Positions 7,558 to 15,663 of a stretch of DNA of 23,364 nucleotides are shown piece after piece; the stretch's first letter is position 1; the number at the start of each line of letters is the position of its first letter. This stretch comes from JBCDCU01 sp039180865 (lineage in GTDB: Bacteria > Pseudomonadota > Alphaproteobacteria > Rhizobiales > JACESI01): assembly GCA_039180865.1 (NCBI GenBank), contig JBCDCZ010000035.1, forward strand, positions 1 through 23,364, written 5' to 3'. A program made the translations under genes and the position numbers. Below the pieces are notes generated by a model. The model did not search any database and had not been told where the DNA came from. It saw only the letters and a program-made list of their open reading frames with translations.

Positions 7558-8728
7558 CCTCGGTCCGACTCTGCTGGTTTGAAGCGGCATCGGCCGCAAT
7601 CTCTTCGAAGACGGTGCTGTATTCTTCGAGTTCGCGTTCAACTTGGAAATGATCTTCGATCGCAGAGAGCGCGTTGGCGCCAAACCGGCTCCGCTGATCC
7701 GGATCATCGATCAGGGCCTCGATATCCCGCGCTGCAGCGACATCATCATAGGGTGATATGACAATGCCGCAGCGATAGTCGCGGACGACCTGTTCGCACC
7801 CGTTCGCCGGTGTGGAAACGACTGGAACACCGCAAGCCATGGCCTCAAGGAGACTGTTCGAAAGGCCTTCGCGAATACTCGTCAGGAGAAAGAGATCAAA
7901 AGCACTGTAGTAGATCGCAAGCTTCTGACGGTCAGGTCTGTTCAGGATAATCGCCCGAGATCCGTGGTTTTCGAGAACGTGTCTGGTCTCCTCCACAAGG
8001 CCGTCAGGAAAGTCTCCACTTAGGACGAACACAAGTCTGTCCCCCATTGACCGCCCGAGGTTGTCGAGAATGGCATGCAGATGATCCATCCCCTTCTTCC
8101 AGCGGAAGCGGGCGTTCGCGCCAATGACAATCTGGTCCGGTCGAATGTCATTTTCAGCGCGCCACTTTTTTGCTTCTGCGCGGCGGGGTTTGAAGTAAGC
8201 GTTTACGCCGTTCTGGATCTCAAAACCGTCAAGGTCAGGTTTGATGTAACCGAGCCAGTCAATCAGGGATTGCGAGACTGAAAGGACACGCGTCGCTGAA
8301 TTCAGAACGGCGCTCACCCTGTCCGGTGCGATCAACATGTCGAGCGTGACATCGTCGCCGCGCGCAGAAACCGTGACTGGAACACCGAGTTGACGCCCGA
8401 CTGCGCAAGCAAGATAGCCGGTCGGATGCAAGTAATAGGCATGGATGAGATCCGGTTTGAACGTACGTACGTGTTCAAGAAGAACCGGCATCAATTGGCC
8501 ATAGCCATTCTCGGTCATGGAGAACTCGGAGAACCGGTGGACGGTAATTCCGTCTTCCACACTCACTGTGGCTTCAGCGCGTTCCGGTTGCGCTTCCCAA
8601 CTTGGTTTTTGGGTAATCACCATAACATCATGACCTTGCCGCCTGAGTCCGGAAGCAAGGCGTGCCGAAGCTGTCGCAACGCCTCCAAGGCGAGGCGGGT
8701 ATTGCACGGTAGTGATGCAAATCTTCAT
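7544..8728 (-). CDS. Glycosyltransferase family 4 (GT-B fold)
   Basis: A 394-residue retaining glycosyltransferase, probably cytoplasmic and acting on polysaccharide or glycolipid assembly. The N-terminal acceptor domain starts with the typical PPRLGGVATASARLA glycine-rich loop (residues 11-25) and contains LIHAYYLHPTGYLA. The C-terminal donor domain has the GANARFRWKKG strand and the EX7E catalytic motif (E287 and E295 in REGLSNSLLEAMACG), followed by VPVVST. Length is normal for GT4. The start ATG overlaps the stop of the upstream leftward gene by four bases, so the two are translationally coupled. The 3' end overlaps the convergent adaptor gene by 14 bases. Donor and acceptor sugars cannot be read from the sequence. 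Confidence 0.92.
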   Translation of the reverse strand: MKICITTVQYPPRLGGVATASARLASGLRRQGHDVMVITQKPSWEAQPERAEATVSVEDGITVHRFSEFSMTENGYGQLMPVLLEHVRTFKPDLIHAYYLHPTGYLACAVGRQLGVPVTVSARGDDVTLDMLIAPDRVSAVLNSATRVLSVSQSLIDWLGYIKPDLDGFEIQNGVNAYFKPRRAEAKKWRAENDIRPDQIVIGANARFRWKKGMDHLHAILDNLGRSMGDRLVFVLSGDFPDGLVEETRHVLENHGSRAIILNRPDRQKLAIYYSAFDLFLLTSIREGLSNSLLEAMACGVPVVSTPANGCEQVVRDYRCGIVISPYDDVAAARDIEALIDDPDQRSRFGANALSAIEDHFQVERELEEYSTVFEEIAADAASNQQSRTEAILL

Positions 8729-9387
8729 TGCGGGTGAAGCCCATGCGTCGCGGCGGCTTGGACAAAAATCAAGGGATAGCGCTCTATTTCGATTTCATCA
8801 CGCGACTGTTCAGCGTTGGCTTGCCAAAGAAGCCTGGCTTTCATCTCGTGAAATGCTGAAAGATGATCGAGTACTGCCTCGTGTTCTGACAAAACCACAT
8901 CAGCGTTTCGGATTGCCTGCTCAAACACACCCGGGTTATTCATATGGTGCAAGAACGCATCATTATGGGTGGCGATCAGTACGTTTTTGATCTGTGCAAG
9001 ATAAGCCGCAACGGATGCTGTGTAGCCCGCTCGCCATATATCATGCGCGAAAATGTAACCGATCTCTTCTCGATCGATAACGCGTTGAAGTTCGTGCAGC
9101 AGGCGATGCCGGTTCTCAGCAAGAAAAAAGGAGCCCGCAAGCTGATAGCTTCGGCCCTGTTGCACGGTCTCCTGCGTTTCGCTTGCTGGGTTTGAGCGCG
9201 TAACGGTGACTGGCGTAATGCCACCTTTGCTTAGGCTTTCCTGGAATGATCCCAACACCCCGGATAAAAGGCCATGCTGCTGCTCGGGCTCGGGACAAAC
9301 AAAAAGCGCCCGTGAATTCGGTTGAAGGTCGGCCAAGCACTCAACAAGAAATGCGTCGAGGTCGGCGTCGGTGCGCTTATTCACCAT
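8725..9387 (-). CDS. GT-B N-terminal-domain-like protein (stand-alone half glycosyltransferase)
   Basis: A 220-residue protein from the ATG at 9387, or 231 residues from the ATG at 9420. I do not recognise a named family. The central segment IFAHDIWRAGYTASVAAYL, then LIATHND, then NADVVLSEHEAVLDHL follows the pattern of the acceptor (N-terminal) domain of family 4 glycosyltransferases (HxHGxWxAG, then a THG-like loop, then ADxVIxxSE). The protein ends about where the donor-sugar domain would begin, so it lacks the catalytic EX7E half. It is coupled to the full GT4 gene downstream and may act with it. The start is uncertain: neither in-frame ATG has a good ribosome site. A strong GGAGG instead serves a six-codon frame ending next to the ATG at 9387. 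The frame is open upstream to a stop near 9473. Confidence 0.7.
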   Translation of the reverse strand: MVNKRTDADLDAFLVECLADLQPNSRALFVCPEPEQQHGLLSGVLGSFQESLSKGGITPVTVTRSNPASETQETVQQGRSYQLAGSFFLAENRHRLLHELQRVIDREEIGYIFAHDIWRAGYTASVAAYLAQIKNVLIATHNDAFLHHMNNPGVFEQAIRNADVVLSEHEAVLDHLSAFHEMKARLLWQANAEQSRDEIEIERYPLIFVQAAATHGLHPQ

Positions 9388-9720
9388 AACCACGATTCCA
9401 TGCGTTTGCCTCCAGCGCATGACGCCGAACCGAAGCTTCCTGCCACCATGATGACCGCGATCCAGTTCGGCATAGCCCTATATTACTTGTCGGGAACCGT
9501 CCACCGATTGTGAGCCTGCTGGTAAAACCGGGCGAGGTAACGTGGTAGCGAAGTTATTCCCTGTGTCTCACTGAAGATATTTGAACCCAATCGATCAATT
9601 TCAGCCCAAAAAATCGTGAAAATAGCGTCATAGCGTGTATGGTTCGCGCAGCGACCGGTCACTATCAATCCGTTGTGTCCGCTCAAGTATTGCCTTGTTG
9701 AGGCTAGGGAAAGACCCGCT

Positions 9721-12381
9721 ATGGAACCGCGCTTGTTCAGATATATCTGGCGCCATTCGAAGCGCGAGCAGATGGTTTTGCTCCTTATCGTTGCGCTATC
9801 GGTTCCAAGCTATTTTCTCGTTCTCGATCTCCCGGTCCGCATCATCAATGGACCCATAATGGGCGAGGATATGGACCGCTATTTCGCGTTCACGATTCCC
9901 TCGCCGTTTGGGGCCGGCGATCTGATTGACTTTGAGGGCTATGAGCTTACGAGGTTGGGCGCGCTAACGGTGCTCAGTTTCGCTTTTCTTGCGCTTGTTA
10001 TTGTTAATTCAGCGTTCAACTACGCACAGAATTCCTACAAGCGTGTGCTTGGCGAACGTCTCTTGCGCAAGCTGCGATATGAGCTGATTGACCGCGCTCT
10101 TCGCTTTCCGATGGCCCGTTTTCGCAACACCCGCGGTTCGGAAATCGCGAGTATGGTGAAAGACGAGGTGGAGGAACTCGGCGAGTTTATCGGCGATGCC
10201 TATGCCGTACCGCTCTACCAGTCCGCTCAGGCTCTGACGGCGATTGTCTTCATCATGCTCCAGAATGTTTATCTCGGGCTGATCGCGGTTGGCATGCTTG
10301 TGATCACCTCTTCGATCATTCCTGCCCTTCGCCGCCGATTGATTGCACTCGAGCGTGAGCGGCAACTCGCTGCGCGGACTTTGTCGGGCCGGGTCGGTGA
10401 GATCGTTGACGGAGCACTGGAAGTCCGGACAAATGGGACCGGTTACCTTGAACGCGCAAACTTCGTGAACCTTCTGGGTGATATCTTCTTTATCCGCTCG
10501 GAGCTCTATCACTGGAAGTTCTTCATCAAGTCACTCAATGATTTCCTCGCTCAGGTGACGCCGTTCCTGTTCTATCTCGTTGGCGGCTATTTTGCGTTGC
10601 GCGGCAATATCGATATTGGACAACTGGTGGCGGTGATTGCCGCCTACAAGGAATTGCCGAACCCGATCAAGCAGATCATCAATTGGGATCAAGCGCGGAT
10701 CGACGTTCAGAGCAAATACCAGACGGTTGTTGAGCAATTCATTGAAGACGATCTGCTGCCACCACTCGATCTCAATGTGCACAAAGCTGGCGTCGAACCC
10801 TTGAAGGGGACAATCGAAGCTCAATCACTTAGCGTGGAGGAACTCGACGGAACCACGCTTCTGCACCCCGTCTCCTTCTCCTTTCCTTTGGGAGCGAAAA
10901 TTGCGCTTTCGGGCGGGAACCATAGCGGGGCCGAAGTCGTCATTCAGCTTCTTGCCGGTCAGCGATTGCCGAGTGCAGGCCGGCTTCAGATCTCTGGAAT
11001 TGACGCCGCGGCAATGCCACCGAGAGTGCGCGGCGAGCGGGTCGCTTATCTGCCCGCTAATCCCTATTTCAGTCAGTCAACCATGAAAGAAGCCCTGTTA
11101 TACGGACTAATGACACGTCCTTCGGGGCAAGAAGGGACGACAACCGATCCGCATCAGGGGCGGCATCATCCGCAACAAGAACGCTTCGAGGCCGAATTAT
11201 TGAAACATCCCTACGTCAGCAGGTCTGCCGATTGGGTCAATTACAAAGCTGTCGGGGTTTCTAATCAATCGGAGCTTGAAGAACAGGTGGCGCATTGCCT
11301 TTCGCGTGTCGAGTTGGAGCATGATGTTTACCGGCTCGGGTTGCGGATGACCCCGCTCGACATTTCGGAGGTGGAGCAAAATGCGTTTTTGACGGTCCGC
11401 CAGGTTTTCCGCAGGCGTATTCGCGATCATAAAGCAGGTGACCTTATAGAGGTGTTCAGGCCAGACTATTTCCACCAGCATTCAACGATTGCGCAGAACC
11501 TTATCTTCGGTTCCGTGGGGGATCCACAGGTCTTCGAACCGGTGTACTACAAAAACCGCATTGTTTTGGATGCGATTGCCGACACCGGATGTGACCGCGT
11601 CTTGTTTGATTTCGGGGTCAATCTGGCAGCCGTTGTAACGGAATTGATCGGCGGAGCCGACCTCGATTATGCGCTTCTCAACAAACTCGACCTGATCGAT
11701 GAGAAGGAGCTTATGCACTATGAGACGCTGCTCAAAGCGCCGTCGAACCGCGATTTTTTATCCGCTGATGAGGAGACTAAGGGCGCCTTCTTCGAGTTAG
11801 CTGGGCGTTATTGCGAAGTGAAACATAGGCTGGGTCTTTTCGACAAACAGATGATGAAAACCGTGCGGAGCGCGCGGACTCAGATCCGATTAAAAACCCC
11901 ACGTGAGTTAAGGCGTATGGCTGTTCGGTTTTTCAACCCCAACCGATACGATGTGGCGCAATCTGTCGGGGCGAACTTGATTTTTGGACGAGTGAATTCC
12001 AGCTATCCCGATGCTGCAAGTGTGGTCGAAGGTATTCTGCGGGATATTCTCGAGGAACAGGGGATCATGCATCGTATCGTTGACTACGGATTGCGAACCG
12101 AAATCGGCAGCGGCGGAAAAAACCTCGCGCTTTCCCAACGTCAGAAGCTTAATGTTGCACGAGCCCTTCTCAAAGGCGCAGACCTCATTTTGATCAATAA
12201 AGGGCTCTCCGATCTCGATCCGAAAACCGAAGCTAAGATCCTCAAAACCCTTACGAAACGAGCTTCTGGGGGCGTTGTGATGACGATAAACGCTATGGAC
12301 CATGCGCGATGCTTCGACCGGGTCCTGACCTTCGAGAACGGGCGCCTTGTGGAAGAGCCGGAAGCTATTGCCGCCAAATAG
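9721..12381 (+). CDS. Degenerate ABC exporter-like protein with large insertion in the ATPase domain
   Basis: An 886-residue membrane protein. Residues about 15-330 form an ABC type-1 transmembrane domain, with spans near 17-36, 78-98, 165-200 and 275-305 and a long loop after the first span. The rest resembles an ABC ATPase whose key motifs are lost. The P-loop position reads SGGNHSGAEVV (397-407) without the Lys-Ser/Thr. The signature reads ALSQRQ (803-808). Walker B reads LILINKGLSDLD (822-833), with Asn and Lys replacing Asp and Glu. The switch His is missing (TINAMD). About 340 residues (465-800) are inserted between the Q-loop region and the signature. The insert carries two further copies of the motif that normally follows the Q-loop (STIAQNLIFG 588-597, QSVGANLIFG 747-756). 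ATP hydrolysis is unlikely. The start ATG has AGGGA upstream. The substrate is unknown. Confidence 0.85.
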   Translation: MEPRLFRYIWRHSKREQMVLLLIVALSVPSYFLVLDLPVRIINGPIMGEDMDRYFAFTIPSPFGAGDLIDFEGYELTRLGALTVLSFAFLALVIVNSAFNYAQNSYKRVLGERLLRKLRYELIDRALRFPMARFRNTRGSEIASMVKDEVEELGEFIGDAYAVPLYQSAQALTAIVFIMLQNVYLGLIAVGMLVITSSIIPALRRRLIALERERQLAARTLSGRVGEIVDGALEVRTNGTGYLERANFVNLLGDIFFIRSELYHWKFFIKSLNDFLAQVTPFLFYLVGGYFALRGNIDIGQLVAVIAAYKELPNPIKQIINWDQARIDVQSKYQTVVEQFIEDDLLPPLDLNVHKAGVEPLKGTIEAQSLSVEELDGTTLLHPVSFSFPLGAKIALSGGNHSGAEVVIQLLAGQRLPSAGRLQISGIDAAAMPPRVRGERVAYLPANPYFSQSTMKEALLYGLMTRPSGQEGTTTDPHQGRHHPQQERFEAELLKHPYVSRSADWVNYKAVGVSNQSELEEQVAHCLSRVELEHDVYRLGLRMTPLDISEVEQNAFLTVRQVFRRRIRDHKAGDLIEVFRPDYFHQHSTIAQNLIFGSVGDPQVFEPVYYKNRIVLDAIADTGCDRVLFDFGVNLAAVVTELIGGADLDYALLNKLDLIDEKELMHYETLLKAPSNRDFLSADEETKGAFFELAGRYCEVKHRLGLFDKQMMKTVRSARTQIRLKTPRELRRMAVRFFNPNRYDVAQSVGANLIFGRVNSSYPDAASVVEGILRDILEEQGIMHRIVDYGLRTEIGSGGKNLALSQRQKLNVARALLKGADLILINKGLSDLDPKTEAKILKTLTKRASGGVVMTINAMDHARCFDRVLTFENGRLVEEPEAIAAK

Positions 12382-12463
12382 CACCTGACACTTCGACCCA
12401 ATTGCAAGCTTGTTTGAAATCTGCGCGAGCAGGAGCGCGCCGGTACGGATAGGAACTTTTAGT

Positions 12464-12490
12464 TTGTGATCATAATAAAGTTTGTATAAT
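12464..12490 (+). promoter_or_regulatory. Candidate promoter of the GntR/MttB operon
   Basis: A perfect TATAAT lies at 12485-12490. A TTGTGA (-35-like, four of six) is at 12464-12469, giving a 15-base spacer, which is shorter than ideal. The segment is AT-rich compared with its flanks and lies 87 bases before the regulator start. A TGTGATCA box (12465-12472) overlaps the -35 and could be an operator. Confidence 0.4.
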
Positions 12491-12576
12491 ATCATCCGAC
12501 ATAGGTTCGGATGCGGCATCAATCGCGCCATCCGTTCTTCCGTTTATCAGCTTGTTTTGAGGAAAACCGTGAACTC

Positions 12577-13272
12577 ATGAAAGCAAACAGCAAGCAGGCA
12601 GTCGCCAACGCCCTGCGTGAGCGCATTCTCAAAATGGAACTGGAGCCCGGCAAGCTGATCGATGAGGTGAGACTTGCGGCGGAACTGGGGCTGTCGCGCA
12701 CGCCATTGCGCGAAGTAATCCAGCTTCTGTGTGGCCAGGGATACCTTGTTCAGGAGGAGAACCGCGGCGCAAAAGTGGCCTCAATGGATCTCGAGACCAT
12801 GCACCACTTTTTCCGCGCTGCGCCTATGCTTTACGCATCCGTCACGCAACTCGCGGCAGACACGGCGAAACCGGCTGATATTGCCGCTCTGAAAGATATC
12901 CAGCGGGCTTACCGTCAGGCGATCCGGGAAGAGCGTATTCATGATACGGCGATTGAAAACCACCGGTTTCATGCCTGGATCGGTGAAATCGGCGGCTCAC
13001 CCTACTTACAGCCGAGTCTCGACCGGCTTCTGATCGACCATACCCGCATCTCGCATATCTTCTATCGCTCGAAGACGCCTGACGATGCGGTGCGCATCGA
13101 AGAGGCGGCCCGCCAGCATGACGAGATGATTGCGGCGATCGAAGAAAGGCGTTCGCAGGACGCTGCTGAACTTGCCCTGAAACACTGGGATTTGTCGCGC
13201 GGGCGGATAGAACATTTCGTTCAGCCCGATCCGTTCCCCTATTCTCCGGAGGACCAGAAACGTGCGGTTTGA
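12577..13272 (+). CDS. GntR-family transcriptional regulator with FCD effector domain
   Basis: A 231-residue FadR-subfamily regulator. Residues 5-70 form the winged helix-turn-helix, with the hallmark LGLSRTPLREVIQLL followed by GYLVQEENRGAKVA. The rest is an all-helical FCD ligand-binding domain with metal-type histidines in ENHRFHAWIGEIGG, EAARQHDEM and LKHW. Such proteins are usually repressors released by a carboxylate or amino-acid effector. The ATG at 12577 fits the family N-terminus. The frame is open to 12511, but the extra 22 residues are unlike GntR proteins. GAGGA lies 13 bases upstream, somewhat far. It is the first gene of the catabolic operon, overlaps the next by 11 bases, and probably controls that operon and itself. 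Confidence 0.9.
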   Translation: MKANSKQAVANALRERILKMELEPGKLIDEVRLAAELGLSRTPLREVIQLLCGQGYLVQEENRGAKVASMDLETMHHFFRAAPMLYASVTQLAADTAKPADIAALKDIQRAYRQAIREERIHDTAIENHRFHAWIGEIGGSPYLQPSLDRLLIDHTRISHIFYRSKTPDDAVRIEEAARQHDEMIAAIEERRSQDAAELALKHWDLSRGRIEHFVQPDPFPYSPEDQKRAV

Positions 13273-14173
13273 AGGGATCTATACACCGGTCGTAACGCCT
13301 TATCATGATGATCATTCCATAAACCGGGACGCCTTCGCCGAAGTGATCGAGCATCTGATTGCAAGTGGGGTCCACGGTCTCATTGTCGCCGGTACGACTG
13401 GTGAATATTACGCCCAGTCGCCGGAAGAACGGATCGAACTGATGGGGCTTGCACGGGACCTGATCGGTGACCGTCTTCCCCTGATTGTTGGGACCGGCGC
13501 GATCCGGACGGAAGATGCCGTCCTTTTTGCCGAAGCCGCGAAAGGCGTAAAGGCAGACGCGATCCTCGTCGCAACACCTCCTTATGCCTATCCAACCGGG
13601 CGGGAAGTGGCACTCCATGCGCTTCACATCGACAGAGCCGTCAACCTTCCGGTTATGCTTTACAATTACCCGGGTCGCATGAGCGTCAATATGGATGAGG
13701 AGACGCTCGACCGTCTTGGCCGGTCGCCGAATTTCTGCGCCATCAAAGAATCTTCCGGTGACATCAATCGGCTTCATATGCTCGCGCGGGATTATCCGTA
13801 CATTCAATTGTCTTGTGGCATGGATGATCAGGCATTGGAATTCTTTGCCTGGGGTGCGCGCTCCTGGGTGTGCGCCGGTTCGAACTTTGCGCCGGAAGCC
13901 CATATCGCCCTCTACAAGGCCTGCGCTGTCGAGGGCGATTTCACCAAAGGTCGCCGGATTATGTCTGCGATGTTGCCCCTGATGCGCGTGCTCGAGCAGG
14001 GCGGAAAATTCGTCCAGTCCATTAAGCACGGCCTCACATTGCGGGGCATTCCGTGCGGCCCGCCAAGACGACCGCTTCAACCACTTAATAAAGATGACAA
14101 GCGGGAACTGCGCGAAGTCATTGCAACCATGAACACAGCCATTCAAAAGATCGTGGAGGAGAGCGCGGCATGA
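13262..14173 (+). CDS. DapA/NanA-family (dihydrodipicolinate synthase-like) lyase
   Basis: A 303-residue TIM-barrel class I aldolase-type enzyme. The GTTGE motif (44-48), the YNYPGR motif with Tyr134, and the Schiff-base lysine K162 in CAIKESSGD are all present, so it should be active. It starts with GTG; GGAGGA eight bases upstream makes that start secure. The family uses pyruvate-type Schiff bases for aldol cleavage, condensation, dehydration or deamination, so the motif alone does not fix the reaction. A biosynthetic DapA role is unlikely: the gene sits between a GntR regulator and an aldehyde dehydrogenase, overlapping both (11 and 4 bases), which indicates catabolism. Candidate roles are 2-keto-3-deoxy-acid dehydratase/aldolase or a deaminase such as that of hydroxyproline degradation. 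Confidence 0.9.
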   Translation: MRFEGIYTPVVTPYHDDHSINRDAFAEVIEHLIASGVHGLIVAGTTGEYYAQSPEERIELMGLARDLIGDRLPLIVGTGAIRTEDAVLFAEAAKGVKADAILVATPPYAYPTGREVALHALHIDRAVNLPVMLYNYPGRMSVNMDEETLDRLGRSPNFCAIKESSGDINRLHMLARDYPYIQLSCGMDDQALEFFAWGARSWVCAGSNFAPEAHIALYKACAVEGDFTKGRRIMSAMLPLMRVLEQGGKFVQSIKHGLTLRGIPCGPPRRPLQPLNKDDKRELREVIATMNTAIQKIVEESAA

Positions 14174-15663
14174 GTGATTGTCTGACTCGCGAGGAATATG
14201 GCGCCATCGCCGCAAGCCTAGCCTTCCCGCGCGCGCCCTTCATCGACGGCAAGTTCCAAAAAGGCGCAGGCCCCGGTTTGCAAACACTCAATCCTGCGAC
14301 CGGCGAGGTGCTTGCCGAGATCGCCGCTGCTAATGCCACAGACGTTGACATTGCGGTTCAGAAGGCGCGTGAAGCCTTCGACGAGGGACGGTGGGCAAAG
14401 CTCCACCCGTCCGAGCGCAAGACGGTTTTGATCAGGCTTTGCAAACTCCTGACCCGCAATCGGCGTGAGCTTGCCGTTATGGAAAGCCTCGATTCAGGAA
14501 AGCCGATCCGTGACTGCGAAGAGATCGATCTTCCCGAGACGATCAACACGATCAAATGGCACGCCGAGGCGATCGACAAAATCTATGATCAGACGGCCCC
14601 GGCTGGCGAGGACGCCATCGCCCTTGTCGTGCGCGAGCCGGTTGGCGTAGTCGCGGCGATCCTGCCATGGAATTTCCCGCTTCTGATGCTCGCCTGGAAA
14701 ATCGGCCCCGCACTCGCTGCCGAAAATTCCGTTATCGTGAAGCCGGCAGAGCAGACATCGCTGACAGCGCTTCGCCTCGCAGAACTTGCGATGGAGGCTG
14801 GTCTCCCGCGCGGAGTCCTACAGGTTCTGCCGGGTGATGGGCCGACTGTTGGAGAACCGCTTGGCCGCCATATGGACGTTGATATGGTGAGCTTTACCGG
14901 CTCAACCGCAACCGGACGCCGCTTTCTGGAATATGCCGGTCAATCCAATTTGAAACGGGTGGTGCTCGAATGCGGAGGCAAAAACCCTGCAATCGTCCTC
15001 AATGATGCCGAAAATCTCGATTTGGTCGCGGGCCATATCGTCAATGCGGCTTTCTGGAATATGGGCGAGAACTGCTCCGCCAATTCGCGCCTGATCGTGG
15101 AGCGCGGGGTCAAGGATGCGCTTCTTGAAAAGATCGAAAAGCGTATGCGCGAATGGCGCACTGGAGATCCGCTTGATCCGAAAAACAATGGCGGGGCACT
15201 GATTGACGAGGAGCATTGCCTCAAAGTCGCCTCCTATCTCGATGGCGAAACCCCGCTTCTTGGCGGAAAGCGGGATGGCGCGTTCTTCGAGCCGACGCTC
15301 TTTGCCTCGAAATCAACGGATCGGCTCGCCCGCGAGGAAATCTTCGGACCGGTCCTGTCGGTCATTGAAGTGGCAAGCATGGATGAAGCGATCGCGGTCG
15401 CGAACGATACCCAATACGGCCTCGCGGCAAGTGTCTTCACGGCAAATGCCCGTAAAGCGCTGACGGCAGCGCGCGCCATCCGCGCAGGCACCGTGACGGT
15501 CAACTGCTACGGCGAAGGGGACATCACCACGCCGTTTGGCGGCTACAAGCAATCCGGCTTCGGTGGTCGTGATAACGGCCTCCATGCCCATGACCAATAT
15601 ACCGAGCTGAAAACCATCTGGATCGACCTCACTGATCCCGCAAGTCAGGACAATGTGGAATGA
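14170..15663 (+). CDS. NAD(P)-dependent aldehyde dehydrogenase (PuuC/betaine aldehyde type)
   Basis: A 497-residue soluble aldehyde dehydrogenase of normal length, oxidising an aldehyde to a carboxylate. Visible motifs are PWNFP (166-170, Asn168 stabilises the oxyanion), KPAEQTSL (cofactor strand), FTGST (242-246), general base Glu267 in LECGGK, and catalytic Cys302 in GENCSANSR. The C-terminal EEIFGPVLSV and FGGYKQSGFGGRDN complete the family pattern. The end of the protein (HAHDQYTELKTIWIDL) is like the gamma-glutamyl-aminobutyraldehyde/aminoaldehyde group. It is linked by ATGA overlaps to the lyase before and the MttB-family gene after. In this context it probably oxidises an aldehyde released by the downstream FAD enzyme. 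Confidence 0.93.
   Translation: MSDCLTREEYGAIAASLAFPRAPFIDGKFQKGAGPGLQTLNPATGEVLAEIAAANATDVDIAVQKAREAFDEGRWAKLHPSERKTVLIRLCKLLTRNRRELAVMESLDSGKPIRDCEEIDLPETINTIKWHAEAIDKIYDQTAPAGEDAIALVVREPVGVVAAILPWNFPLLMLAWKIGPALAAENSVIVKPAEQTSLTALRLAELAMEAGLPRGVLQVLPGDGPTVGEPLGRHMDVDMVSFTGSTATGRRFLEYAGQSNLKRVVLECGGKNPAIVLNDAENLDLVAGHIVNAAFWNMGENCSANSRLIVERGVKDALLEKIEKRMREWRTGDPLDPKNNGGALIDEEHCLKVASYLDGETPLLGGKRDGAFFEPTLFASKSTDRLAREEIFGPVLSVIEVASMDEAIAVANDTQYGLAASVFTANARKALTAARAIRAGTVTVNCYGEGDITTPFGGYKQSGFGGRDNGLHAHDQYTELKTIWIDLTDPASQDNVE

Noticed and set aside
9483..9686. Minus-strand frame of 67 codons with a fairly protein-like sequence, possibly an upstream piece of the half-glycosyltransferase
   Set aside because: It starts with TTG without a clear ribosome site, has mixed third-position bases unlike neighbouring genes, matches no family I know, and is in a different frame with a stop well before the next gene.
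13262..14173. Housekeeping dapA (lysine biosynthesis)
   Set aside because: The family motifs fit, but the gene is embedded in a GntR-controlled catabolic operon, so a biosynthetic role and the symbol dapA are not justified.
12842..14215. Long minus-strand open frame (457 codons)
   Set aside because: It lies wholly opposite the GntR and DapA-family genes, whose motifs are unambiguous. The minus product is Arg/His-rich without family motifs.
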